This document shows, one piece after another, positions 1-13,000 of a stretch of 64,000 nucleotides of DNA. The stretch is from positions 4,878,001 to 4,942,000 of the forward strand of contig OW028573.1 in assembly GCA_932294295.1 (NCBI GenBank), written 5' to 3'. The stretch comes from Alitta virens. Lineage: Eukaryota; Annelida; Polychaeta; Phyllodocida; Nereididae. The translations under genes and the position numbers were made by a program. Under the pieces are notes generated by a model. That model searched no databases and was not told the origin of the DNA. It worked only from the letters and a program-made list of their open reading frames with translations. Numbering within the stretch: position 1 is the first letter of the stretch; each line of letters starts with the position of its first letter.

Positions 1-184
1 GTACAGTTGTTGTGTATTTTTGGTTAATGTAAACTATTGTTGCTGTTACACAATAGAAGGAACCCAAATACACTGAAATGTTAGACTGCTATTTATTGAA
101 AGATATTAAAGATGAATGTAACAAGATCAAAATTACCAATTAATGAATGATCGAATGAATGAATGTTGATGAATTCCATTGTAG

Positions 185-1010
185 ACTATCACCCCACTAA
201 GAGAAGGCCACAGCGTCAAATCTGTTTTGCCGGTCAATGCCTACCTTGTCGGACAGACCATGTTGAGCAAGCAGCTTCTTTTGGATGAGTAAGACATGCC
301 TTCGAAACCAAGTACATGTTAAGATGCTTATTATTTATTTGTTGATGATTTTTCCGACATTGTGTACCATGATTGTCTTCAGCTCCGTACTAAAGATGGT
401 ACCAAAAGTGATGAAAACACCCAGTCCAGGAGTGAAACCTGTCAGAACTAGACTACCAAAGCAAGAGCCTTGTGGGGAGTGCAGTGTTAATGCTGCAACT
501 TGTCAGTGTTACAAATGTGATTGTGTTTTGTGTGGGACCTGTTTTGATAAGGTATTGAATTGAGGCTTTGAATTGACAATATCTGTTGCTCGAGTTGTGA
601 ATTTCTGTGACGATTATAGCAAAACAAATTATGGTAGAATTACCGGTAAAAAAATTTTTCTATAGGTTCACCAGGCATCCAAGATGTTGCGGACACACCA
701 GGCCATTCCATTGTATGAAAGTGACAGGTGAGTCACGGACTCAGTCCCCCACAAAATATAGACTAACATGCACAAAGTTGCATCGTTAAAGCAGACTTTT
801 GGATGTTATCAATGATATGGATCAAGTAGAAACATCAAATTCATGTTGATATTAATTTACTTCAGATATGAGAAGATAGCAACTGTTTGCCCTGAACATG
901 ATAATCGTCCCATTGAGTATTTTTGTGAAGATGATCAGACTGCCATTTGCTCTCATTGTGTGATTGTGGGAAAACACCAGAACCATGCTATTAATTCTAT
1001 TGAAGACAAG
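185..1010 (+). CDS. RNF17: RNF17-like: RING tail and two B-box zinc fingers (exons 1-4 of window)
   Basis: The exon at 185-288 encodes the segment just after a RING finger, with a leucine/valine-rich [10 protein letters not shown] stretch. Exon 383-551 carries a Cys-rich B-box 1-like cluster (CGEC...[15 protein letters not shown]). Exon 666-727 encodes a short linker. Exon 866-1010 encodes a B-box 2 with C-P-E-H, F-C-E-D-D and C-S-H-C followed by H-Q-N-H, the usual CHC(D)CCHH zinc-binding pattern. In this family the RING/B-box part is the candidate ubiquitin-ligase and self-association module. The true start codon and RING cysteines lie upstream of base 1. Confidence 0.85.
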
Positions 1011-4000
1011 GTAATTGTATATGTATGCAAGTTACAGGTTAAATGTCGCTTGTTCAATTTGATTTAATTTAACTGTAATTGATCTTCACCCATCACTATT
1101 TCAAAGACGGCAGCATTAGCTGTCTCCTTTGTTTGCAAAGCTCCGCGGAAGCCAGCGTGACGAGGGGTTGTATCCAGTTTTACAACTAGGTCGGCAGCAA
1201 ATTTGAAAACGTATGTTAAGTCAATGGGCACGAAACAATAGTGTCTGTGTGCTGCGATTCACGCCAGAAAAATGACTCTACAGACTTATCGTTTTGTCAG
1301 CAGGCAGTGCTCCAGAGCTGTATACTTTTTGGTAGCATTTTGTCCAGTAGAAGTTGGTGCTAATCGCCGGTAAAAAGATGCATTTTTCACGCTCTGCCTC
1401 TCAGATGAACAAGAGAGCGAACTCCAATGGAAATGACCAAAGTTTGGTGTATGGCTTCGTGCATGTTCGGGCAAGAGGCCCGCAGTGGGAAATTCTTGCA
1501 GTGTCTTAGCGTTTATTAGTCGTTCAATTTTGAAAACCCACCAAGGGCCTCTTTCTGTATTTTAATGTTTGCGCGCATTTGCAGTGACGCCTAGACGGCT
1601 ATGTAGGACAACTGCTACAACAGAACCAAATGCCCGTGAAAATTACCACAGAACACGGCGAATTTTGCAGTTACGAGAGGGAGTGGATACTGTTTTTGTT
1701 CAGAAAGTATTCTATGACGTTCTGCCTTTTATTTAATGTATGCTTTATGAAATTTTATCAATTTTTGACAAAGTTATGTGCTCCGGTCGTCGTGGTTAGC
1801 GAACGTTCGCTTTGATAATGTTAGCTGTCAAATGGTACTGACGTCGAACATGTATACAACCCTCCTCCAGCCGCCTTTGTTGCACATCTTATGTGCTCTA
1901 ATTAATATTCTGTCTGCACTTTTGTTTTTGAGTTGCTCAAGCAAAACTTGGTTAGATTGTACCTTGGGGTGACACAAGCACTTTGACCTAGTATGGGTGA
2001 CCTTGACCGATTTCTCAAGGTCACAGGTCACATTTACTTCAAATTGCAATAACTGAATAACTAATAGTTACAGACTTGTGCTTCACTTATGTTGTTAGGT
2101 ACTAAATGGTCTTCAATTCCCATTTGAATTGACACCTCAGAGGGGTTAAACAGGGTGACCTAGCTCAATGTCAAAAATGGGTTATTACTCTAAATGTGAA
2201 GAACAAGAATTTGTCGAACTTAGTTGAGTATAGATTTAGATTGTACTATGACCGATATAATGCAGCCAAACTTTTGGTGGTAATTGGATGAAAGGTTACT
2301 GAGGTATTGGGCATTAAAAAATTTTTATTTACCCCAAAAAAAAAAAAAAACTCTGTAACTTTGAATTAGTTCATTGAAATTGAACCATATTTGAGTCATG
2401 TATTCTTTGAGCATATAAACATAAATTATGAGTGTTTGACCTTCGGTCAAGGTCACAGGTTACCCTGAATTTTAAGATATAAAAATATTGTTGTAACTCA
2501 CTTGATATTTAATCTGGAGTCTAGATCAAGATGTCAAAATGTTTGTATCGCAAAGGTATTTTAAGATATTGTATAACATTTGACCTTGGGGTAGCGTTAG
2601 GTCAAAGTTAAGGTCAAATGTTAAAAAGTGGTATTTTTGATAGATTTTGACTCAAAACATGATGCTGAGTTTTGGGTAATGTTGACCAATGTTGTGGCAT
2701 CTACGTGTCATTTGCGACCCCCGAGGATAATTACCCCAAATGGGGTAACATACTATAACTCCTCACTGAATTGTCAGATCTTCACCCAATTTTGGTTGAA
2801 CACTGCAGAAGTCTCACAGACTTAGTACAAATACTTTGGAAGACCTTGGGTCAAAGTTCAAGGTCACAGAATGAGCTTGACTGTTACATCAAGGTCACAT
2901 ACATTAGATTATATTATAATATCTCTTTCAGTGCCTTGATGAAGGTATTCTTGTAACAGTAACAAGGAAGCATGACATGGTAGCTCTTGAATTGTAATAA
3001 CACATTACATAACGAAGTAACTGAAGACTATAACTGGGTGAACACCCGTAACTGTTTCAGTAACATTTACAGTTGACTTGTTAATATTACTTTTTTCAAA
3101 TATTAATTGTTTCAGAACAAAGAAGCTGTCAAGAAGATAGATCCTGCTCTAAGTCAAGCACAGACAGTATTTCAAATGCTGAAGAGGTCTGACAAGGTAT
3201 ATGTGATTCAAAGCTGCATGTAGCTTGAAAATAGGGGTAAATTTGGTACTGGCTGGATGAATGCACATTATCAAGAATTTCTGTTCCTTTGCAGCAACTA
3301 CATGGCGTTATACCCAATGTGCAAAAAGATGTGCGAAGTGTCATTGATGAAATAAGAAACCAATTTCTTCACATTCACTCATTGCTAATTGCAAGGTACA
3401 CCGTATTTCTCTTTTTCTTTCAAATATAGAATTCAAAGTATCATGTATCTCAGTAGTTGTTAGAATTGTTAATCTCGTGTAAACTTTTCTCAAATAAAAT
3501 TTAACATTTATAGAGAGATGGCCTTGATTCATGATATTGAACGAATATGCCTTGAAGAGGTGACACCAATAGAAGAAATGGTATGTGATATAAAGATGGC
3601 TGTGTTTTAGTCTTTTTTGACCATGCATTGCGTGACGCAACATAGAATGGACCCAAAAAGTAAAAAGTCAAATCCTAATTTTCGAGCTCATAAAAAACAG
3701 TTCTCTATAGATATTCTGTAGACTTAGTGGACAGCCAGCTCGATAAGCAAAAGTTTCTTTGGCAGCCTTGCTCTGTGTGTTTAATATTGTAGTTATGCAA
3801 GGAGTTAATAAAGAATCTATTTCTGAAACAATAAACATGTATTTCTAACATTTCTGTCGTCCATTGTGTGCTGCTCCATGCCTTTTTTGAGAACAATTCC
3901 TGAAAAACAGATGGACAATTATCCTACTCTTGTGACAGTTTCTTCTGATCTTCAATTATATGAGTCTGATAAAGTATGTGTTATCTGTTTCAGAGAGCGA

Positions 4001-7000
4001 AGGTTTCTGAAGATCTGCAGAAGGTAGCGAGCATCACACGAGGTAATCTGGGGAAAGAATTGTTAATGTAAACCAAATTGTCAAGAAAATAATACAATCA
4101 CACTCGCTTATTACAAAGTTTGTCAAACTATTGTTATAACTGGGTTTCGTTAAATATTGGGTTAATAGATAGCTAACAGTCTAATGTTTCAATGCTACTG
4201 GGTCTGAAGCTTAGTCAGTTTATATGACCAGCTGCCAGTGGCAGACGTAATGATGAGATAAGACTAGGGAGTCCACACCATGTTACACATTTACCCCATG
4301 GGTGAGGGGTTTACTGCGCATAGACGCCGAGTAAAAGGCACCTCCAATTTAACGTCTCATGCAATCGACATCCAGCTGAAATTTAGCTCATGGAGAACGT
4401 AGGAGTCGAAACTGGACCTTCAGCAGAGCTGACCAATGTGGAATTGGCGGATGGCTTAACCATTGGGCCACCCAACTGCTAATCCTGGAAAATGGACTTG
4501 TTATAACTGGACTTTTTTTACAAGCATGTTCGACGTTAGATTAGACGTTACAAACAGGTCTGACTACAATGCTGTAATTTCGGTGCATCGAAGATTTCAA
4601 TTAGCAGACAACACCCTACAGGGACATGTGTAATTATCTAAGCTTTTCAAGTTGTAATATATTGCAAAACATTGCAGGTTTATAATTTATTGACAGTGCT
4701 TTTGGCTCCATGTGTTCCTGAAAGAAAATGTACTGAAATTAAATTATTTTCAGATGCGGCAAAACTTAAGCAAAGTACTTCACTTAGTGTTTTGAATGCA
4801 CAAGCCATTCTGGACAGCCTGAACAAATTAGATGATATGCCTTGTTACGCTGAAATCCAGCCATTGCCAGACAGTGGGATCAAGTAAGTTTCAGGTGTAC
4901 ATGTACCTTATGATGAGATTTTAGATGCTAGTTTCAGTTGTTGTGTAACTTCATGATGTTGGTATGTTCGGTGTTCTCAGATAATATTTTATTATGCTTA
5001 GTTTTATGGGCTTGTGATATATCTACCTAGCTACATCTACTTACATGTATAAATGTGTATGTAAAACAATATTATATAGTAAATAGAATTGCTGATATTA
5101 CGTTAACTATAATCATCTATGTAAATTACTTTCACTTGTTGGCTGGAATCATTGCTAAATTTATTTTTATGCTTTCTCTTTAAATGTACAGTGTACTCCT
5201 GTTTTGTGAAATTCTCTGTTGAATTTTAATTTATTGATGTTTGTGACAAATATGTCATGTTTGACATAATACTGTCAATAAAAATTATATATATTTGTTT
5301 TTGTCAGGTGTCAGTTTGATCATGAAGAGCTTCTGCAGTGTATTCGTGATTACGGGAAGTTAGAAGGAAGTGCAGCTGTGAGGTCAGTGTTGTGCTATGC
5401 TGATCATCTTAGCATCAATATCAATATTATTGAACCTGCTCTTATTTTGAAGTAGATATAGTCTGGCTGACTCGTTACGAACTTGTGTAGCACAATTCCG
5501 GGTCTGGATGGAAATTACAGCTGTCTCATCAGTGCGGTTGTTGTTATTCTTGAAAATTTCCAATGAAGAAACCATATGTCCCTTGCTCCCGTAACACTCG
5601 GTTAATGAATTATTACAGCACAAAGTGTATCTTTTCCAGCATCAAGTTACTAAACCTCAATGATGTCCCGGATGACTTGTTGGAGACGAGCTCTATTACA
5701 TCTGACAGCACAAGCGTAGTTAGCAGCGAAAGGCCATCCCTCCCAAAAGAAGGTGTGGAAAGTATTGCCTGACCTCATTTAACATTTGCCTGATGTCCAT
5801 AATTAGATTGCAAAAGACTCAAACCTAACTTTTTAATGGTGCATTCCAGGCTCAGGAGGTGATGACGCAGTTGACTCCGCATCCATCATGTCTGATACAT
5901 CTGCAGTGGATTCTATCGAGGGTGCTGCCAAGCCAAGCTATCCGAAAGGGCTGAGGAGGAGTAGGATCAATCTCTGTAAGTTACTGCATTTATGTGATGC
6001 AAGATTGACCTCTATGTCGCTTAAGCCCACAGACCTATTGTCACGCTTAATAGATCGTGACAATGATCAGCAGTGTCTTTTAATGTATTAAAGAATTAAA
6101 AAAGGTGTTCCCGCCCTTCTGACCACGTGACCGCGTCTACGGTCATGCGCGATAGTGCGCTGGTTGTCATTCCTCTGTCAGCCGTCCACGCATGCGCCGC
6201 TTGGACGGCTCTGTTCGTTATGGTTGAGTTTCACGTCATCTCCGGAAGATTTCAGGCTTTTGTTGTAAGTTGTTTCTTTCAGATATTCATTCTTACTTCA
6301 CAAATAAGTATGATCCTTTTTAGCCTGTATTTCCGGAGATTGGACACGATTCAGTTATGAACATGGCAGCATAACGAGTGTTGTCATTCGCTTGTAAGCA
6401 ACTTGTCACTCGCTAGCTGTATTCAGTTTGTCCTGAATTGTACTTCTGCTTTATTCATATTTGACAAACGGTCCAGGATTATTAAGCTTAGATCTTGGAA
6501 TACGCTTCGTCAACTGCGAGCTACTTTGCAACGTGCAGCATAGCGATTCTGGCCTTATAACCCACTTTGTGACCCACTGGCTGCTTTCATCCTGATTCAA
6601 GTTAATAAGTGGTTTTCAACGTTGCTAAGAGCTTCTAGCCAGCCTTTTCTTGCGATCTTTCATGCTGACTTAGATCTAGGATGGCAGCTTCCTATCCCAA
6701 CATGCAACATTGCGATTTTGGCGGGAAATGCCACGTTTTGATCCCACTTGAGATCAAAGTGTCATCATGACTGTACCTGGTCAGGAATTCTCACCAATTT
6801 AGCCTGTGCCGTTGGTTACATCAGCCACTTGCACTTTCACTACTGCTTCTCAGCTTCAACCAACTAGAGAAGGCCCTCAAACTCCGTGTTTTAGTCGACC
6901 TTTGGTGGTATCCCTTCCTACTATGCCTACGGGATGTTCATCAGTTAGGCAGGAGACTATCTTTAAGTCTCCTGGCCTGCAAATCCATGCTGTTCCTCAA

Positions 7001-10000
7001 TCGGAGAGTGACCTGAACTGCTGGAATCGCCCAAGAGCTCCAGACCTAGATTGAGGGAATTGACTCGACGAATCAAACATCTAGAAAGTCACATGACTAG
7101 GAGATCTAAATCTAGATCCCCTTTGAGACCTGTCATGTCCTCGCGCCAGAGGACTCCACAGGGATTGCTTGCTGCATCGGAGGCACCAGACAAGCCGCTG
7201 GTGTCCTTCCCACCATCCAGAGGAGTGACGGATTCACTAGACAGAGCTTTCCAGCACTTCTCTTCCATTCCGGATGTGCAACACTGCACTCCAGAAAATC
7301 TACCAGGTGAAGCCTCCACCAGCCACCCCATCTCTTGGTTCGTGAAGGGCTTCAACCTGAAATACCATGAAGGTAACGACTTCCCCCTGTTGGCTCAGTC
7401 TGCCAGGCCTTCTGCAGAAGAGTCTTCCTATCTGCGACCGGTTTAGTGAACCCTCAATTCCTGTGTCCAAACTGGTGGACACAGAGGTAGTCCTCAGAAG
7501 AGCAGTGAGGACACTGTCTACCTTGGATTGGCTCCTGAATACTATCAAGGAAGTGTCCAAGCTACCAGCCCAAGACCCCGAAGCAAACACAGAAAGCTCT
7601 GTCGTTTACCACTGACTTCACTACTTGAGCCTTCATGTCTACCCTGATGCTCAGAAGGGAAAGTTTCGACAAAGGGGCAGACGCCATGAAGATCCCTCGT
7701 CGAGCCCAAACCTGGGCCACGATGAGATCTCCACTGTGTCATGGCAGACCTTCTCTCCGTGGCAACACACCTGACGTACTCAGACGAGTGGCAAGAGAAG
7801 AAAGGGAACACCTCATGGTGTCCTCCCTAACAGACAAATCTAGGTCGCTGGCCTACTCCAGATCGCGACCCAGCACCCAGACTTCAGCCGGACCACACAC
7901 CTCAATGGCCCACCAGTCTAACTTCAGGCAACAGCCGGCTAGGCAGCCCGCTTTTCGTGCCCGCAACAACAACGGCGGCAAATCTGCCAAGCCAACCTAC
8001 AGGTCCACGCCTGCACAACAAGCCCCTTGCAGACGCTAGAATTTAGTGGGAGGACAACTACTTCACTATTATCACGAATGGGATACTCTGGACCCCTCCA
8101 AGTGGCACTGGAAGTTACTTACAACAGGTCTTACACTCAACTTACGGTCTCATCCTCCCCTCAGCATATCATCTCGTCCAGTACAAGAGACGAAAATCAA
8201 AGAACAATCCTACTCAATGAAGTAGAGGCTCTCCTACAGAAACAGGCGCTAGAAGTGGTAGAAGACCCATCTCCAGGCTTCTATTCCCACCTCTTCACAG
8301 TTCCCAAGAAGTCGGGAGGTTTCTGTCCAGTCATAGACCTAAAATCTCTGAACATTCGATGCCCACACTTCCACATGGAGACAGACTGCTCCATCAGAAG
8401 CCAATTACAACTGGGGGAATGGGCAACAAGTATAGACCTTTCAGACGCATACCTGCACATTCCTGTAGCCATGGAATACCAGAAATTTCTCCGCTTTCAC
8501 ATCCAGGGCAAATCTTACCAATTCAGGGCCATGTGCTTTGGCCTGAATATAGCCCCGAGGGTATTCACCAAACTGCTAGATCCAGTATCGCCTCACCAGA
8601 GGTATCCAACTCCACCGCTATCTCGGTTGATCCGAGGACCTTCACCCTGAATCGTCGAAGCACACACCCAACAAGTCCTATACCTGTTCTGCCGCCTAGG
8701 ACTTGTAAACCGACAGAAATCTGACCTAACCCCTCGGACACAGTTCATCTTCCTTGGCATGGACATAGACCTGACAAAATTTTGGATCCGGCCCACACAA
8801 GCGGAAATCTCCAAAATTCTGACTATTAAAACAATTGCTACTGAAATCTCAGTCAGCAAAAGTCCAACATTAACTGTCACTCTTGGGCCTACTGAATCAT
8901 GCTTCCCAGTTTGTCAAACTAGGCAGACTGCACATAAGACCTCTACAACTCTATGTGAAAGCCTGGGTTCCCAACTTAAGAGAATCGATAGACCAGGTGA
9001 TCCCCATACAACCAGTGTTTCATCAAACACTCACATGGTGGAAAGACACACAACGTTTGGCAGCTGGAGTACCTCTACACACTCCCCTGCCCGACATAAC
9101 CATGTCGACAGACGCCAGCCTCCAAGGTTGGGGTGTGTTCCTCGAAGGCCACCAGAGGTCAGGCAAGTGGACTCATACGGAGTCATTACTCCACATCTCC
9201 GTGTTAGAGCTACGAGCTGTCAACCGAGCTTTAGCATCTCTTCAGCCGTTGATACAAGACAAAGTCATCCACCTCCTGTGCGACAACACAGCAGCGGTTG
9301 CGTACATCAGGAACGAGGGGGGCACGCATTCAGTAACACTATACAAAGAGACCAGGGACATCCTCTTATGATGCTCGAACAACGGGGTGACCTAACTGCC
9401 ATTTTACCTCCCAGGTCACCTCAACTCAATTGCAGACCTGCTATCCAGGTCCTCACAGGTTACACCACTCAGTATTCACCAGGATTCATTAATTATTTTC
9501 AAATCTGGAAGTAGACCTATTTGTTGTGCACGCTTCAACAATCAGTTACCGAAGTATGTCAGCCCATGCCCAGATCCCTTGGCATGGAAAATAGATGCTA
9601 TGTCAATAGAGTGGGAGGTGGGAGGAAGAGATAGCATACACCTTCCCCCAACCAAACTTCTACCAGAGGTCCTGAGGAAACTTCGCCATTCACCCATGAA
9701 GTTACTCCTGATAGCTCTTTTCTGGCCAAACCAGACATGGTTCCCAGAAATCGGAAATCTGCTTTACCCTCTACAAATCCCACAGTGGCACCATCTTCTC
9801 AAACATCGATGGGATACCAGTCTCCCTACATCCATGCCTCTCGCAACTCATCAAGTCGTTCTCTGCTTCGCGCACCCCAGAACGACCTCGGGTCCCGGAG
9901 TGGGACCTAGCCAGAGTCCTCCGAATCCTCCGATCAGAGGACTTTGAACCACCTAAATGGGACTCCCAGGCTAACAGAATGAGGTGCACCTGGAAAACCG

Positions 10001-13000
10001 TTTTTCTGCTCGCACTAGCATCATCTAGCAGACGCGGCGAGATACAGGCGTTCTCATGAGACCCATAAGATCTCATCTTCTCCCAAGACGGCATGTTTGT
10101 GAGGACGGTCCCAGGGTTCCTAGCCAAGACCTCAATCCCTGGCATGAACCCAGCTCCATTTTTTATCCCGGCCCTGGAACCTTTCTCAGGCCGAGATGCA
10201 AAGGACAGACTCCTCTGCCCCGTACGAATGGTCAGGAAGTACTTGGTCTTCATGGGTGGCCCTCACCCAAGTCCAGGCTGTTCCTGAAAGTTAGAGGCGA
10301 CGGTCATCCAACCCTCCAGACTATCGCCTCCTGGATCAAGGCCTGTGTCCGCTTCATGCATCAACATAGGCCAGAACTTCACGTTACAGCCCATCAAGTC
10401 AGAAGAATGAGCACTTCATGGGCCTTTCACAGAGGTGCCCACTTGGTAGAGGATATCATCCAGGCAGGCACCTTGACCAACCATTCTACCTTCACCTCCT
10501 TTTACCTAGCGGATGTCAGGGTGCAACTGGATGGTCAACACTGCATGCACCCTGTAGTGGCCAGGAAAAAGGTCGCCAATTTCTGAGGCTACTTGGCCAC
10601 TCTTCCCCTAATTCAACCCTCCGGCTTTTATTATTATTCCCATTGGGCTTTTATTTTGGTTTTTACAACCTGCTTATGATCGGATATAAATCATACAGGT
10701 TCCACAATTTTACAAACATACATTCTCCCTTCAGTCAGATTATGCTGTCTCTCCATCCCTTCAACTATGAATCCTCAAGGGAGGGGGGGGGGAAGAGAGT
10801 TCAGTGGAGTGCGTAGCCGCAATCTTCACCCTGATACCAGGTCCCACAGGTCATACACTGCCACTCTGTTTTATCTCGCCCTTGACCACAATTTTAATCC
10901 TGGAAGGAAACAGCCTCAGGCTCTCTCTCCTCCATGTTGGGAATCTGCACTGCTAATCATTGTCACGCTCTATTAAGCGTGACCATAGGTCTGTAGGCTT
11001 AAGCGACATAGAGTTAAGGTCCTCCCCCTCAGGGGGATAGGACCTATCTCTGTGAGCTTATAGCCCACATACTTATTACCAGATTTTCCCACCCACCTCC
11101 CCTCAGATCCTTACTTATGGGACGTCTGATAGAGGAATGACAACCAGCGCACTATCGCGCATGACCGTAGACACGGTCACGTGGTCAGAAGGGCGGGAAC
11201 ACCTTTTTTAAATTCTTTAATACATTAAAAGACACTGCTAATCATTGTCACGCTCTATTAAGCGTGACAATAGGTCTGTGGGCTATAAACTCACAGAGAT
11301 AGGTCCTATCCCCCTGGGGGGGGGGGGGGGGGGAGGACCTTAAATTTGTTGAAAACCTATAAACTTTGGAACTATGGCCTTCTTTCTAGCCAACAGGAAG
11401 AGCTGCATCCTGGTCCTTATATCCTTTGTTTGATGACGTAATCATACAATCAGGTCATTAAGTGCATCGATGACATCACAAAGGCTGCAAGGACTGGCAC
11501 ACTGTTGACCTGTGATTCTGTCATTGATGTAGAAAATATGATGTGTATAATACTCAATAATTGCATTTTGATTTTGCAGCTCGGCGGGAGATGGTCTGTG
11601 TCACTCATATAAAAAACCCATCAAATTTCATGATTCAAAAACTTGCCATAATGGATGACTTGAATAAATTGTCTAGAAAAATCAACCAATATTGTGCTCG
11701 ACCTGACACTGCCAGTGAGATCCCTTTGAATGGTCTGGAACCAGGTATAATGATTTTGTAACACAATGGTCATATTGTTCTGAAATGATTATGATGAATT
11801 GCAGCTATTTAAAACTTATGCTTTATGTGTTACAGAGGCTATTGTGCTAGCGCAGTTCAACAATGATAGCATGTGGTACAGAGCCAGAGTATTGACTTAT
11901 GAGTTTAACGAAGAAGAGCCTTTGAAAAGCCAGGTTGAGGTCATGTATGTGGACTATGGAAACTCAGAAATCATACCACTGTCCAGGTAAAATTGATAGA
12001 ATTCTATGAAAAGAAAATGTTGATGAAGAATGCTTGACATGTCTTTGCTTTAAATTACATTGAATCGACATTTCTCAATTTTAGGATAAGGAAGATTCCT
12101 TCAAAATTTACCTATATGCCTGCTTTGGCAATGAGGTGTGCCTTGTATGAGGTTTTACCGGCAAATGATGTGAGTCGCAATTTCTTAACTGAATGCAATT
12201 TTACTTTTTGTATAGTCTTGTATCAGGTTTTAGTTGAAACTGTTTGTTCTTTCCAGAATCTGGAATGGAGTCTTGATAGTATCAAAGCCCTCGTTGGCTT
12301 GATCAGCGACAAGCCAATGCTATGCATGGTAAGAAATAAAACAAAATATACATTAGAAAGTGCAAGAGAAAAGCAACAAATGGTCTGGTGCATTACATAG
12401 TACTGGGAAAGCAAAAGCCAACAAATGTAAAAATAGATGTGTAATAATGTGTATGTATTTGTATAGCGCCTGTATCAGAATTGAATTCTGCTCACCAGCG
12501 TTTGGCACTGAGCTATCTTGGTATCAGAGTTTGGCAGCAGAGTTTGGTATCATAGTTGAGAGCTGGAGTGGGATTCAAAACCACGTCATTGAGTGCCAGT
12601 GGTTTAGCAGGCCAGTGCTCTACCCATCAGGCCACAGTGCTCTCTAAATGTATAGAGATGACTTAATATAATTGCCAGAATCTAAACTGAGAGGTATGAG
12701 ACTTAAGACTCACAAGTGATGTTAAGTCAAATGGCATTTTAAAGCATGCTAACCATCCATCTCCTCTTAGTTCAGAGACTAGAGGTGGAAACTTCGAATT
12801 TGAGGTCTGACAGTGGCAGCGCGAGCACTGTTTACCAAAACTGGAAGAAGGATCTGATCTCTGATCTCTTACACGACTTTGCGTACTTTCCAAACAATGT
12901 TTTGTGTTTGTTGTAAGTACTGCCACTTGTATTGTTGAATTTTTCATCCTGGATTCAAACATACTTCATCTTAACTGAATTAGAGGCATGTACCACTCAG

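Larger units (their letters stand above)
5999..11345 (+). mobile_element. Decayed DIRS-type tyrosine-recombinase retrotransposon
   Basis: Complete-length but inactivated element in an RNF17-like intron. It has inverted terminal repeats (about 6024-6187 and 11121-11280). It has an internal complementary region (about 10948-11075) whose first half is the reverse complement of the left end and whose second half is the reverse complement of the right end. This is the diagnostic DIRS arrangement for circular-junction replication. Coding remnants in order: a Gag-like Ser/Arg/Pro-rich part, reverse transcriptase, RNase H and tyrosine recombinase, spread over several frames with stops and frameshifts. 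Gene and element share the same strand. The base composition is visibly more GC-rich than the surrounding introns. Confidence 0.85.

Noticed and set aside
12440..12648. A functional tRNA gene on the minus strand
   Set aside because: A and B boxes are present but there is no foldable acceptor or anticodon arm pairing, and the sequence continues into a SINE tail.
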